From: an uncultured Oscillospiraceae bacterium
GTDB lineage: Bacteria > Bacillota > Clostridia > Oscillospirales > Oscillospiraceae
Direction of reading: 5' to 3'
DNA: 5,893 bases
Assembly (NCBI GenBank): GCA_934597165.1
Contig: CAKTQP010000071.1
Span: 1-5,893 of the forward strand
The notes beneath the pieces were generated by a model. It had not been told where the DNA came from. It searched no databases and saw nothing but the letters and a program-made list of their open reading frames with translations. Made by a program: the position numbers and the translations under genes. Positions 1-5,470 of the stretch are shown one piece after another (within the stretch, counting starts at the first letter, position 1; the number at the start of each line of letters is the position of its first letter).

Positions 1-13
1 CATGACACCCTCC
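1..13 (-). promoter_or_regulatory. Shine-Dalgarno site and ATG start of the next late gene (runs off the window)
   Basis: On the minus strand the sequence reads GGAGGGTGTCATG, ending at base 1. That is a strong Shine-Dalgarno (GGAGGG, 13..8), four bases, then an ATG at 3..1. The ATG overlaps the last codons of the connector gene in the arrangement typical of a stop-start ATGA overlap. A further gene of the late operon therefore almost certainly starts here. By position it is likely a head closure or neck protein, but none of its protein is visible. Confidence 0.6.
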
Positions 14-353
14 GATAGCGTGCCACGCTCTCCAGCACCTCCGCTTCCGCCTGCTTCAGCTGGCTGGGCGTCAGATAACTGTCCGACTGGGTGACCTGTC
101 CTTCGGTGTAACTCCGACCGGCGTAGCACCCGTCCTCGGACTGCTTGTCCTGCTGATAATACAGCGCCGCCAGCTCCACTATCTCCCCATGGAACCGCTC
201 TTCCAAGCTGTCCACGTCCAAATAGAGCAGCAGCTTCCCCTCCGCGTCGGTCAGCTCATCCTCCAGCAGCGCCAGTTCCTCACTGTCCGGGTCGGTCAGA
301 GACAATTTCCGCTGCAACCGCCCCAGCAGCGTCTCCAACAGCACTTCCGTCAT
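1..353 (-). CDS. Phage head-tail connector protein (gp6/gp15-like), stop just outside window
   Basis: About 117 codons are visible from an ATG at 353, preceded by AAGGTGG (367..361) seven bases upstream. The final bases TG at 2..1 become a TGA stop if the next base is A, which the Shine-Dalgarno-ATG arrangement of the next gene makes likely. The protein is acidic and helical. An N-terminal helix (LLETLLGRLQRKLSL) leads into LTDPDSEE, a central YLDVDSLEERF and a conserved-looking ELAALYYQQDKQSEDG, followed by GRSYTEGQVTQSDSYL. This layout (helix, 'D-E-L' segment, 'lA..Y...G.EG..s.s.ge.s.sY') matches small connectors of the HK97 gp6/SPP1 gp15 class. These form a ring under the portal and join head to tail. 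Position directly after the capsid gene fits. The family is assigned from pattern and context, not a search. Confidence 0.72.
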   Translation of the reverse strand, partial: MTEVLLETLLGRLQRKLSLTDPDSEELALLEDELTDAEGKLLLYLDVDSLEERFHGEIVELAALYYQQDKQSEDGCYAGRSYTEGQVTQSDSYLTPSQLKQAEAEVLESVARYRRVS

Positions 354-370
354 CCCGTCACCACCTTCGA

Positions 371-1246
371 TCAGGTACCGCTGCCGCCGCCGGTGGTGGA
401 TGCGGTCTTGCTGGCGGTCGCCACCACCAGACCGGTGGGCTGTACCACCTTGGCGCCATACACGTGGAGCCCCTTCACGCCGTCGCAGAAGTTGTTCTCC
501 ACACGATAGGCTTCCAGTTCTACCAGCTGTTCCGCATAGGAACCAGCCGCAGCAGTGCCCGCCAAAATCTTGTACTTGGCGCCGCTGGTGTTGGGCACGT
601 TGTTGGACAGATGGATCTGGAAACCAGCGGCCTCGCCGACCAGACCACCCTGGAGCATGGCCTGATTGAACCCAGTGCCGTTGCCCACAAACCGATCATC
701 CTTCAGCAGCAGACCGTGGAACCAAGGGGGAACTACCACCCAGCGGCCATACACGGGCGCATTGGCCTCGCTCAGCGCCACACCCATATCCACCAGCAGA
801 TTGTAAGCGGTCTCGCTGGTGGGCACGATGGGGCTGTCGTCGCCATACAGGACGTTGCCAGCGGCAGTGCCGGTGACCAGCAGGTTGGCCAGATACTTGT
901 CGATGACGTCGTTCATGTTGTAGCTGGCGCGGACCATAGCGGCGTCCACCAGCTTGGGGTTGGACTGGGCGTTGTCAATGTCCTTGACGATAAAGTTGAA
1001 GTATTTTGCTTGGTTGATCTCCAAGGTCTGCTTGGTGCTATCCAGCTCCTGGGGAGTGCCCAGGGCGCTGCCGGTGTAGTTGCTGATGGTGATGTCCCCC
1101 AGCAGATTGATGTGGACAGTGTCGCCGTAGGCCTTGATGTCCCCCTCATAGTCCCGGTTCATCAGATTTGCGTACACATGAACCTTGTCCATGTGCTCCA
1201 GCAGTCTTGCAGACCAGATTTCAGGGATAAAGTTGCTAAATGCCAT
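371..1246 (-). CDS. Major capsid protein, HK97-fold (P22 coat-like)
   Basis: This 291-residue protein should be the main shell subunit of the phage head. The start is ATG at 1246, with AGGAAGG (1260..1254) seven bases upstream. The N-terminus (MAFSNFIPEIWSARLLEHMD) and the following VYANLMNRDYEGDIKAYGDTV (about residues 24-44) are typical of capsid proteins that begin directly with an N-arm and are not cleaved. Next come YFNFIVKDIDNAQSN (82-96), a helical region with YNMNDVIDKYLANLL (109-123), and the core strand-loop YGRWVVVPPWFHGLLLKDDRF (166-186), a recurring signature of P22 gp5-like and related Firmicute phage capsids. The tail after residue 275 is low-complexity Ala/Ser/Thr/Gly and probably flexible. 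No prohead protease gene lies upstream, which agrees with an uncleaved capsid. It sits between scaffold and connector genes. The capsid role is confident; the exact capsid subfamily is less so. Confidence 0.9.
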   Translation of the reverse strand: MAFSNFIPEIWSARLLEHMDKVHVYANLMNRDYEGDIKAYGDTVHINLLGDITISNYTGSALGTPQELDSTKQTLEINQAKYFNFIVKDIDNAQSNPKLVDAAMVRASYNMNDVIDKYLANLLVTGTAAGNVLYGDDSPIVPTSETAYNLLVDMGVALSEANAPVYGRWVVVPPWFHGLLLKDDRFVGNGTGFNQAMLQGGLVGEAAGFQIHLSNNVPNTSGAKYKILAGTAAAGSYAEQLVELEAYRVENNFCDGVKGLHVYGAKVVQPTGLVVATASKTASTTGGGSGT

Positions 1247-1289
1247 CTTGATTCCTTCCTTTCGTGTGTAAAATTATCTTCCAGCGACC

Positions 1290-1817
1290 TCAGCCGCCAG
1301 ATTCCAACGCCTTCTGGATCGCCGTCCAGTTGGCGTTGATCTCCTGATGGGTCATGTTGCGCAGCTCCTGCCAGCTGTAGCCTCTGGCCGTCTCCGGCGC
1401 CTTGGGCGCACCGGAACCACGCATCCGACTGGTCACCGCCTGGGCGATGGCCTCCTGGAACAGCACCTCAAAGGTGTCCAGCCGCTGAGCAGATTCCTCC
1501 GCTGTTTCCCCCGCCAGCCACGGGGCAAAGGCAGCGGGCAGATTGCGCTTGCACAGCTCCTGCCCTACCGCCACTTCCATCCGCTGCCGGGCAAAAGCCG
1601 CCTTCTCCGCCTCCAGCGCCTCCCGTTCCTCTGCCAGCCGACGGGCTTCCTCCGGTTCGGAAGGTTCTGCAACCGCCTCTTCCGGTGCCTCCTGCTCCGC
1701 CTCCCACGCAGCACGGGCCTCCGCCACCGCAGCGGCAATGCGTTCCTCCAGCTGTTCCTGGAGCTTGGGATTGGACGCCATCAGCTGTTCCAAATTTTCT
1801 CGGTCTTTTCTGGCCAT
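1290..1817 (-). CDS. Phage scaffolding protein, DUF4355-like
   Basis: This 175-residue, strongly charged, Ala/Glu-rich protein starts at ATG 1817. A perfect GGAGGTG (1828..1822) lies four bases upstream, and only 18 nt follow the portal stop. Residues 1-45 and 55-90 look like long helices or coiled coil (DRENLEQLMASNPKLQEQL; ARRLAEEREALEAEKAAFAR). A Pro/Glu hinge separates them (about 43-56). The C-terminal half has the pattern of DUF4355 phage proteins: KRNLPAAFAPWLAGETAEES (90-109), a helix TFEVLFQEAIAQAV (115-128), a basic Gly/Pro linker, and YSWQELRNMTHQEINANWTA (147-166). Family members are usually placed immediately before the major capsid gene. They are taken to be internal scaffolds that guide procapsid assembly and then leave. 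The scaffold function is inferred from gene order, composition and family resemblance. No protease domain is seen. Confidence 0.82.
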   Translation of the reverse strand: MARKDRENLEQLMASNPKLQEQLEERIAAAVAEARAAWEAEQEAPEEAVAEPSEPEEARRLAEEREALEAEKAAFARQRMEVAVGQELCKRNLPAAFAPWLAGETAEESAQRLDTFEVLFQEAIAQAVTSRMRGSGAPKAPETARGYSWQELRNMTHQEINANWTAIQKALESGG

Positions 1818-1835
1818 ATCACACCTCCAAATACT

Positions 1836-3212
1836 TCACTGCTCCTGACTGCCCTCCAGCGCCTTCTGTCGCCGGAGGTTGTCCACTGCCTCTTTCGGGT
1901 CGGACACGAACCAGAGCTGACTGAGCAGGGTCTGATCATCCACAATCCCCTGTAGGCTGGTGACCATCTCCACCACTTCCGCCTCATTCACCGGCAGATC
2001 CACCGTAAACACCACGTCCACATCCTCTACCCCCACCGGCTTCATCTCACCCATGGTGACCAGCCAACGGTTATAAAGCTGGAACCGCTCCTTCAGCCCC
2101 TGTTCCATCTGCCGCATCTTGCCCTTGACCAACAGATCCATGGTCAACAATTTGAGCTTGAGCGCCTGCCCGGAACTGTTGCCCGCGAATTTCTCGTCGC
2201 TCATATCCACCGTCAGCGTCATCTTGTGCATCTCCCGCACCAGCGCATCGGCCAGCACCTGCACACTCTGCTCGTCAAAGGTTTTCTGAATGTATTCCGC
2301 CCGAGCGTCCAAGGGCGCCCCATCCAAAAACTTCTCCCGCGCCAACTTCTCCTCGTCACCATCTCGGAGGGTCATGCCGAAGAACACCAGCAGCGCATCC
2401 ACAAACTTCTTCTTGTCGGTCAAACGACTGCTCATCAAACCGTTGTAAGCGTCAATGAGGCTGGTGATCTGTTCAAAATCCCCCTGCCGCTCCCGATTGT
2501 TCCCATAGGCGATGACCGGCACCGCCCCAAAGAAATGCTCTCGCGTCTCCCCCACTTGGTGGAAGATGGCGTTCTTCAAGCTGTCGCTGCGATAGTCCCG
2601 CTCCGTCCGGTCGGTGTATAGCGTCAGCGCATAGTAGGGCACCCGCTGGGTGGTCTCCCGCTTCTCCCAGACCAGGGCGCAGAGCTTGCGATGTTCCACC
2701 GTGGTGTCGCACACCAAAATCCCGCTCCGCGGGTCGATGGCCGCACTCTTGGGCTGAGGATGGGCGTCACTGGAGGCATAGCACAGCTCCAGCCCTTCCC
2801 CCATCACCCCCATGCTCCGGCCGATCTCCAGATCCACCTGGCTGATGTGCTGGCTGTCATAGCACCGCAGCAGAGGCGCCAGATCAATGGCGCTCTCCCC
2901 CACGGGAAGCCCTTCCTCCTGCCACCCCGGCAGCGCCGCTCCACGACGGGTCGTGTTGTGGTCATACTTGACAGGCTGCCCCAGATAGTACCCCAGTGCA
3001 ATGTCCACCACATACTTGGCATAGTTGATGTACACCCGCACCTCATCCGTCTCCGGCCTGGGATAGAGCAGGGCATAGTCCCCGCGATAGTAACGCTCCA
3101 GCCGGGTGTAGCGCCCGTTGGCCTGCTCTGCCTTCTGAATCAGATAGAGCAGTACCGCCGGCTCCAGCGCCTCCACATCCCCCAGCTCCGCTCGGTCAAT
3201 GTAACAGATCAA
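1836..3212 (-). CDS. Phage portal protein, SPP1 gp6-like, TTG start
   Basis: This 458-residue protein forms the dodecameric ring at one head vertex, through which TerL pumps DNA and to which the connector attaches. Family features are clear. There is an N-terminal helical region NGRYTRLERYYRGDY (32-46), then YINYAKYVVDIALGYYLGQPV (61-81), the 'NyakyivD...gYllGkPv' signature of SPP1 gp6-type portals. GAVPVIAYGNNRERQGDFEQ (229-248) is followed by SLIDAYNGLMSSRLTDKKKF (251-270), the usual clip/stem-entry segment. The C-terminal helical part includes SSGQALKLKLLTMDLLVKGK. Length is in the family range. The first possible start with a ribosome site is TTG at 3212; no in-frame ATG comes before the conserved N-terminal region. 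Upstream lies an unusual hairpin-rich gap. Downstream, instead of the frequent SPP1 gp7/Mu gpF-like minor head gene, the scaffold follows at once. Confidence 0.93.
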   Translation of the reverse strand: MICYIDRAELGDVEALEPAVLLYLIQKAEQANGRYTRLERYYRGDYALLYPRPETDEVRVYINYAKYVVDIALGYYLGQPVKYDHNTTRRGAALPGWQEEGLPVGESAIDLAPLLRCYDSQHISQVDLEIGRSMGVMGEGLELCYASSDAHPQPKSAAIDPRSGILVCDTTVEHRKLCALVWEKRETTQRVPYYALTLYTDRTERDYRSDSLKNAIFHQVGETREHFFGAVPVIAYGNNRERQGDFEQITSLIDAYNGLMSSRLTDKKKFVDALLVFFGMTLRDGDEEKLAREKFLDGAPLDARAEYIQKTFDEQSVQVLADALVREMHKMTLTVDMSDEKFAGNSSGQALKLKLLTMDLLVKGKMRQMEQGLKERFQLYNRWLVTMGEMKPVGVEDVDVVFTVDLPVNEAEVVEMVTSLQGIVDDQTLLSQLWFVSDPKEAVDNLRRQKALEGSQEQ

Positions 3213-3217
3213 AAAAT

Positions 3218-3223
3218 CCCTCC
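3218..3223 (-). promoter_or_regulatory. Ribosome binding site that fixes the TTG start of the portal gene
   Basis: The minus strand reads AGAAGGAGGGATTTTTTG. A strong GGAGGG is followed by ATTTT and the TTG start codon at 3212..3210. The strength and spacing (five bases) of the site support TTG as the true start although no ATG is present. Confidence 0.75.
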
Positions 3224-3278
3224 TTCTCGCTGTAACTCCTCAAATAATCAAGCCTCGCAGGGCGCATTAAGCTTTTTG

Positions 3279-3306
3279 GGTTACCTTTTTCGTGAAAAAG
3301 GCAACC
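3279..3306. repeat. Stem-loop 1 of the terL-portal gap
   Basis: GGTTACCTTTTT (3279-3290), loop CGTG, then AAAAAGGCAACC (3295-3306). Eleven of twelve positions pair, with a single A-C mismatch. Confidence 0.7.
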
Positions 3307-3312
3307 GGGGTT

Positions 3313-3329
3313 CAGGGGCAAGTCCCCTG
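3313..3329. repeat. Stem-loop 2 of the terL-portal gap
   Basis: CAGGGG (3313-3318), loop CAAGT, CCCCTG (3324-3329): a perfect six-base, GC-rich stem. Outer CCG (3305-3307) and CGG (3332-3334) could extend it across an internal loop. Confidence 0.6.
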
Positions 3330-3357
3330 GTCGGCATCCGCAGACCGCAGCGTTAAG

Positions 3358-3381
3358 AAAACTTGCCAGTGGCAAGTTTTT
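3358..3381. terminator. Stem-loop 3 of the gap, bidirectional terminator-like
   Basis: AAAACTTGCC (3358-3367), loop AGT, GGCAAGTTTT (3371-3380) and one further T. The ten-base stem is perfect, with A-tract and T-tract on opposite sides, so it resembles a weak intrinsic terminator in both directions. Flanking CGTTA (3351-3355) and TAGCG (3381-3385) can add about five more pairs (one G-T) across a two-base bulge. If it ended leftward transcription it would cut terS-terL off from the rest of the late operon, so its activity is doubtful. Confidence 0.45.
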
Positions 3382-3389
3382 AGCGTAGG

Positions 3390-3412
3390 CCATGCCTGTT
3401 TTACAGGCATGG
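3390..3412. repeat. Stem-loop 4 of the terL-portal gap
   Basis: CCATGCCTGT (3390-3399), loop TTT, ACAGGCATGG (3403-3412): a perfect ten-base stem with a three-base loop. No T-tract follows on either strand, so it is not a typical terminator. Confidence 0.75.
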
Positions 3413-3433
3413 TGCGTTGGTTCCTGCCGAAAA

Positions 3434-3464
3434 GAGGGGAAACCCTCGCCGGGGGTTTCCCCTC
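3434..3464. repeat. Stem-loop 5 of the terL-portal gap
   Basis: GAGGGGAAACCC (3434-3445), a seven-base loop, then GGGTTTCCCCTC (3453-3464). The twelve-base stem is perfect and is the longest in the gap. It lies just downstream of the terL stop codon in the direction of transcription and could protect the terL mRNA 3' end or form part of an inserted element. Confidence 0.75.
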
Positions 3465-3490
3465 CGACCCGCTGTCTCCTCTCCAAAAAC

Positions 3491-4747
3491 TCACAACCCC
3501 CTCGGCCTCCTCCGCGCCCGCGCACTCTCTCGCTGCACCACCGTCATCACAAAATAGCGCACCGCATCCATGCAGTGGTCGTGCTCCTTCACCGGCTTAT
3601 CCACCCCTTGGGCAGCGTTCTTCTCGTCCCATACATAGCTCCGGAACTCCACCGCCGTGTGCACACACTCCGCCTGAAACAGCAATTTCTCCCCTCGCAG
3701 CAGCTCCCCCACCGCCCGGATGCCGTCCGCCACCCGGTTGTCCCCCGGCAGCACCGGCAGCCCCCGTTGGCGCAGCTCGGTGATAAAGGACGCAGCTGAC
3801 GGGTCCACCACCACTCCACGGGGTATCTCCCCGTCCAGCAACATCAGCAGGTCATCGGCATACTCCCCATCGGTCTTCTGCCTCATCTCTCGGCGACCGT
3901 CCCAGTAGTACTCCTTCTGACACACCCACCGTTCCGCCCCCCGCAGCTTCCGCCACAGCAGGAACACCGTGGGGTTCCGGGTGCCATAGTCACAGCTGAT
4001 GTAGCACCCACCCACACAGTCTGCCGCCTGCCGGAGCAGATGCACCTCCGGCCGGAACATATCATAGATGAGTCCCTCCGCCGCCACCCACAGCCCACGC
4101 ACATACCGGTCATAAAAGACCCCCGTATAGGTGGCCTCATACCGTGCCCGCACCGAGGGCGCAAGGGCAGGATTGTCCGCCATAGTGAAGTGCAGATAGA
4201 GCATATTCTTCCGCTCCCACTGCTGGATCCACTCCCGGTAGAACCAATGTTCCGGCCCTTCCGGATTGCAATTAAACCAATACCGCGACCCCTCCACACT
4301 GCAACGCGCCAACGCCTGCTCCACAAAGGATCGAGGCATCAACACCACCTCGTCGAAGAGCACTCCAGCCAAGGTGATACCCTGGATCAAGGCGTAACTC
4401 CCTTCATCCTTGCCCCCGAACAGATAGTACTCATTCTGATGTCCCATCCCGGTCACCGTGATGCGGTTCTCGCTCCGCTTCTCTTGGAATTGGAACACCC
4501 CCTCCAGCCACCGAGGCGCCTCCCAGATCACGTTCCGACGCAAAGTCTCAATGGTTTTGCCGCACAGCGCAAACCGCTTCTCCTGAAAAGTGGACATACT
4601 CCACAGGAAAAACCCCACCGTCATGGATAACGTCTTGCCGCTCCGGACGGAGCCGTCACAGATCACCCCGTCCCGTCCCTGGAACCCCTTGTGGTTCCAC
4701 CAGGTCATGGTCAGCTTCTGCCGCGGGCTGAAGCTCTGATATTCCAT
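3491..4747 (-). CDS. terL: Phage terminase large subunit (PBSX/SPP1 type)
   Basis: This 418-residue protein is the ATP-driven motor and nuclease that cuts the phage concatemer and translocates DNA into the procapsid. The start is ATG 4747, with GGGGGAG four bases upstream. The N-terminal FSPRQKLTMTWW is followed by the Walker A loop GSVRSGKT (32-39), Walker B GVLFDEVVL (128-136, with acidic D132-E133), and the coupling segment FNCNPEGPEHWF (158-169). The C-terminal RNase H-like nuclease shows its three acidic stations: YISCDYGTRNPT (D253), GVVVDPSAASFI (D315) and DHCMDAVRYF (D394). All key residues are present and the length is normal, so the enzyme looks intact. The first 92 nt overlap the terS reading frame. 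It belongs with the TerS and portal proteins encoded beside it. The phage-terminase role is certain; whether packaging is headful or cos-type cannot be told. Confidence 0.96.
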   Translation of the reverse strand: MEYQSFSPRQKLTMTWWNHKGFQGRDGVICDGSVRSGKTLSMTVGFFLWSMSTFQEKRFALCGKTIETLRRNVIWEAPRWLEGVFQFQEKRSENRITVTGMGHQNEYYLFGGKDEGSYALIQGITLAGVLFDEVVLMPRSFVEQALARCSVEGSRYWFNCNPEGPEHWFYREWIQQWERKNMLYLHFTMADNPALAPSVRARYEATYTGVFYDRYVRGLWVAAEGLIYDMFRPEVHLLRQAADCVGGCYISCDYGTRNPTVFLLWRKLRGAERWVCQKEYYWDGRREMRQKTDGEYADDLLMLLDGEIPRGVVVDPSAASFITELRQRGLPVLPGDNRVADGIRAVGELLRGEKLLFQAECVHTAVEFRSYVWDEKNAAQGVDKPVKEHDHCMDAVRYFVMTVVQRESARARRRPRGL

Positions 4748-5177
4748 CCAGCTCCCCCCTCTCCCAGCTCAGTAAGGTCAGCAGGTTGCTCTCCGGCAGC
4801 GCCTGGACGCTCTCGCCGTCCCCCCACTGCTCCGGCCTCCGTTTTTTCAGCCACAGGGAGATGGCAGACACATCCGGCCCCACCTGCTTCACCGTGCTGA
4901 CCTCCTTCCGCTCCCCCTTAGCGCTCACCTCTACCTTTCGCTCCACACTCTCGTACCCCAGCGCCTTTTGCAGCAGCGCGTCCTCCACCTGGCTGTCAAC
5001 CACTTCTTTCGTGCCGGACAACGCCCCGTCCAGCACCGGATACTTCCGCCGCCACCGCTCCAGCGTCCGCAGCCCCACGCCCATCCGTCCGGCAATGGTA
5101 CGAGGGGAAACCCCCGTTCGCGCCCACCCACGGATCAGCGTCAGTCCCGGCTCTTCCAGCCACTGTCGTACCCGCAT
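4656..5177 (-). CDS. terS: Phage terminase small subunit
   Basis: This 173-residue protein should bind the packaging site and load TerL. I place the start at ATG 5177 because GGAGGTG (5190..5184) lies six bases upstream. A longer frame back to 5309 would run through the terminator stem and gives unlikely protein. Residues 10-46 form a helix-turn-helix (LTLIRGWARTGVSPRTIAGR then GVGLRTLERWRRKYP). Then come GTKEVVDSQVEDALLQKALG (55-74), a short beta-like segment with KVEVSAKGERKEVSTVKQVG, and PDVSAISLWLKKRRPEQWGD (101-120). This last motif recurs in Firmicute phage TerS proteins ('PD..A..fWLknR.p..W.d'). The tail beyond residue about 143 is read from DNA that also encodes the start of TerL. It is probably a disordered extension, perhaps contacting TerL. 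Confidence 0.9.
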   Translation of the reverse strand: MRVRQWLEEPGLTLIRGWARTGVSPRTIAGRMGVGLRTLERWRRKYPVLDGALSGTKEVVDSQVEDALLQKALGYESVERKVEVSAKGERKEVSTVKQVGPDVSAISLWLKKRRPEQWGDGESVQALPESNLLTLLSWERGELDGISELQPAAEADHDLVEPQGVPGTGRGDL

Positions 5178-5183
5178 CTTTTT

Positions 5184-5190
5184 CACCTCC
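5184..5190 (-). promoter_or_regulatory. Ribosome binding site of terS
   Basis: A perfect GGAGGTG on the minus strand, six bases (AAAAAG) before the ATG at 5177. It decides this start over the upstream in-frame ATG at 5309. Confidence 0.85.
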
Positions 5191-5208
5191 CACGGGCTTG
5201 TTGGGGCT

Positions 5209-5236
5209 ATTGTAGTGGAATCCGAGAAAAACACAA
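5209..5236 (-). promoter_or_regulatory. Candidate promoter for terS / late operon (weak)
   Basis: On the minus strand, TACAAT (5214..5209) matches the -10 consensus at five of six. TTGTGT (5236..5231) lies 16 bases upstream as a poor -35. Transcription would start near 5202 and give a leader of about 25 nt. The -35 box touches the end of the terminator stem. Late phage promoters often depend on a phage activator, so a weak -35 is not surprising, but this remains a guess. Confidence 0.25.
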
Positions 5237-5272
5237 TGCCGCCAGAGGGACTCTGTCCCCTCTGGCGGCATT
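5235..5272. terminator. Strong stem-loop terminator, probably bidirectional
   Basis: AATGCCGCCAGAGGG (5235-5249), an eight-base loop, CCCTCTGGCGGCATT (5258-5272): a perfect 15-bp GC-rich stem. On the plus strand the stem runs into TTTT. On the minus strand it runs into TTGTGTTTTTC, the better T-tract. It lies between two divergent genes, so it ends neither of them. It would block transcripts entering terS from the htpG side, or rightward transcripts heading for htpG. Confidence 0.75.
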
Positions 5273-5410
5273 TTCCTCCCACCCCTTGTCCCCCTTGCAC
5301 GCAAAACACCAGTTTTTTCTCACCCTCTTCCTCTCGCTCACTTCACCATCCCTCTCCCACCACTCCAAATCCACCCCCACCATTTCCCCACAGATTCAGC
5401 ACTTGCCCTA
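5273..5410. other. Gene-free, G-poor and C-rich intergenic tract
   Basis: No coding frame with a ribosome site is seen here. The plus strand is almost free of G: about six in the 113 bases 5281-5393. C-runs sit at 5282-5285, 5290-5294, 5350-5352, 5356-5358, 5374-5378 and 5386-5389, so the minus strand is purine-rich with matching G-runs. The phage-host junction, if there is one, most likely falls in or near this tract. I could not identify an attachment core. Confidence 0.5.
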
Positions 5411-5438
5411 AGAGAGAAATATTTTTTCGCTCATAGGC

Positions 5439-5467
5439 TTGCATTTTCCGGGAAAATGGCGTATGAT
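5439..5467 (+). promoter_or_regulatory. htpG promoter (sigma-A type)
   Basis: TTGCAT (5439-5444) and TATGAT (5462-5467) are separated by exactly 17 bases. The -10 matches consensus at five of six and the -35 at three of six. An A/T-rich stretch (5418-5427) lies just upstream and could act as an UP element. The expected start of transcription, about 5474, falls inside the CIRCE operator, as is usual for HrcA-controlled promoters. Confidence 0.7.
5442..5458. promoter_or_regulatory. 17-nt palindrome in the htpG promoter spacer (candidate operator)
   Basis: CATTTTCC-G-GGAAAATG is a perfect 8+1+8 inverted repeat that overlaps the -35 box and fills most of the -35/-10 spacer. The position is ideal for a dimeric repressor or a spacer-binding regulator. 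I do not recognise the binding protein. Confidence 0.45.
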
Positions 5468-5470
5468 ATA

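Larger units (their letters stand above)
3213..3490. other. 278-nt non-coding gap between terL and portal, rich in stem-loops
   Basis: Large terminase and portal genes of this phage type are normally adjacent, but here 278 nt separate them. Nothing in either strand resembles a phage protein, and the open frames crossing the gap are spill-over from neighbouring genes. Instead the stretch 3279-3464 contains at least five inverted repeats in a row (listed separately), plus a tandem CCGCAG hexamer (3338-3343 and 3345-3350). I see no clear terminal inverted repeats, target duplication or promoter. It may be an inserted dispersed repeat or miniature element, a structured non-coding RNA, or a cluster of transcription/processing signals. 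The sequence alone does not decide. Confidence 0.7.

Noticed and set aside
464..1339. Plus-strand open frame of 291 codons opposite the capsid gene
   Set aside because: It is antisense to a clearly recognised capsid gene, lacks a ribosome site and has no recognisable domain. Its length is a by-product of GC-rich codons in the real gene.
3305..3334. tRNA-like T-arm (GGGGTTC followed by a GC-rich stem)
   Set aside because: The rest of a cloverleaf (acceptor, D and anticodon stems) cannot be built around it.
3338..3350. Possible CRISPR or tandem repeat array in the gap
   Set aside because: Only two copies of the hexamer CCGCAG occur, and the hairpins differ from one another in sequence, so there is no repeat-spacer pattern.
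2691..3356. Plus-strand open frame of 221 codons opposite portal and the gap
   Set aside because: Antisense to the portal gene with no ribosome site and His/Pro/Arg-rich shadow composition; it runs into the non-coding hairpin stretch.
3196..3525. Short minus-strand and plus-strand open frames through the terL-portal gap
   Set aside because: They read through the hairpins without a plausible ribosome site or domain and extend into neighbouring genes. The DNA is better explained as structured non-coding sequence.
4040..4630. Plus-strand open frame of 196 codons opposite terL
   Set aside because: Shadow of the terL frame; the terL motifs on the minus strand are intact and no independent coding signal is seen.
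5178..5309. N-terminal extension of terS from an ATG at 5309
   Set aside because: It would be translated through the terminator stem, has Cys/Gly-rich sequence unlike TerS proteins, and the ATG at 5177 has a near-ideal Shine-Dalgarno site.
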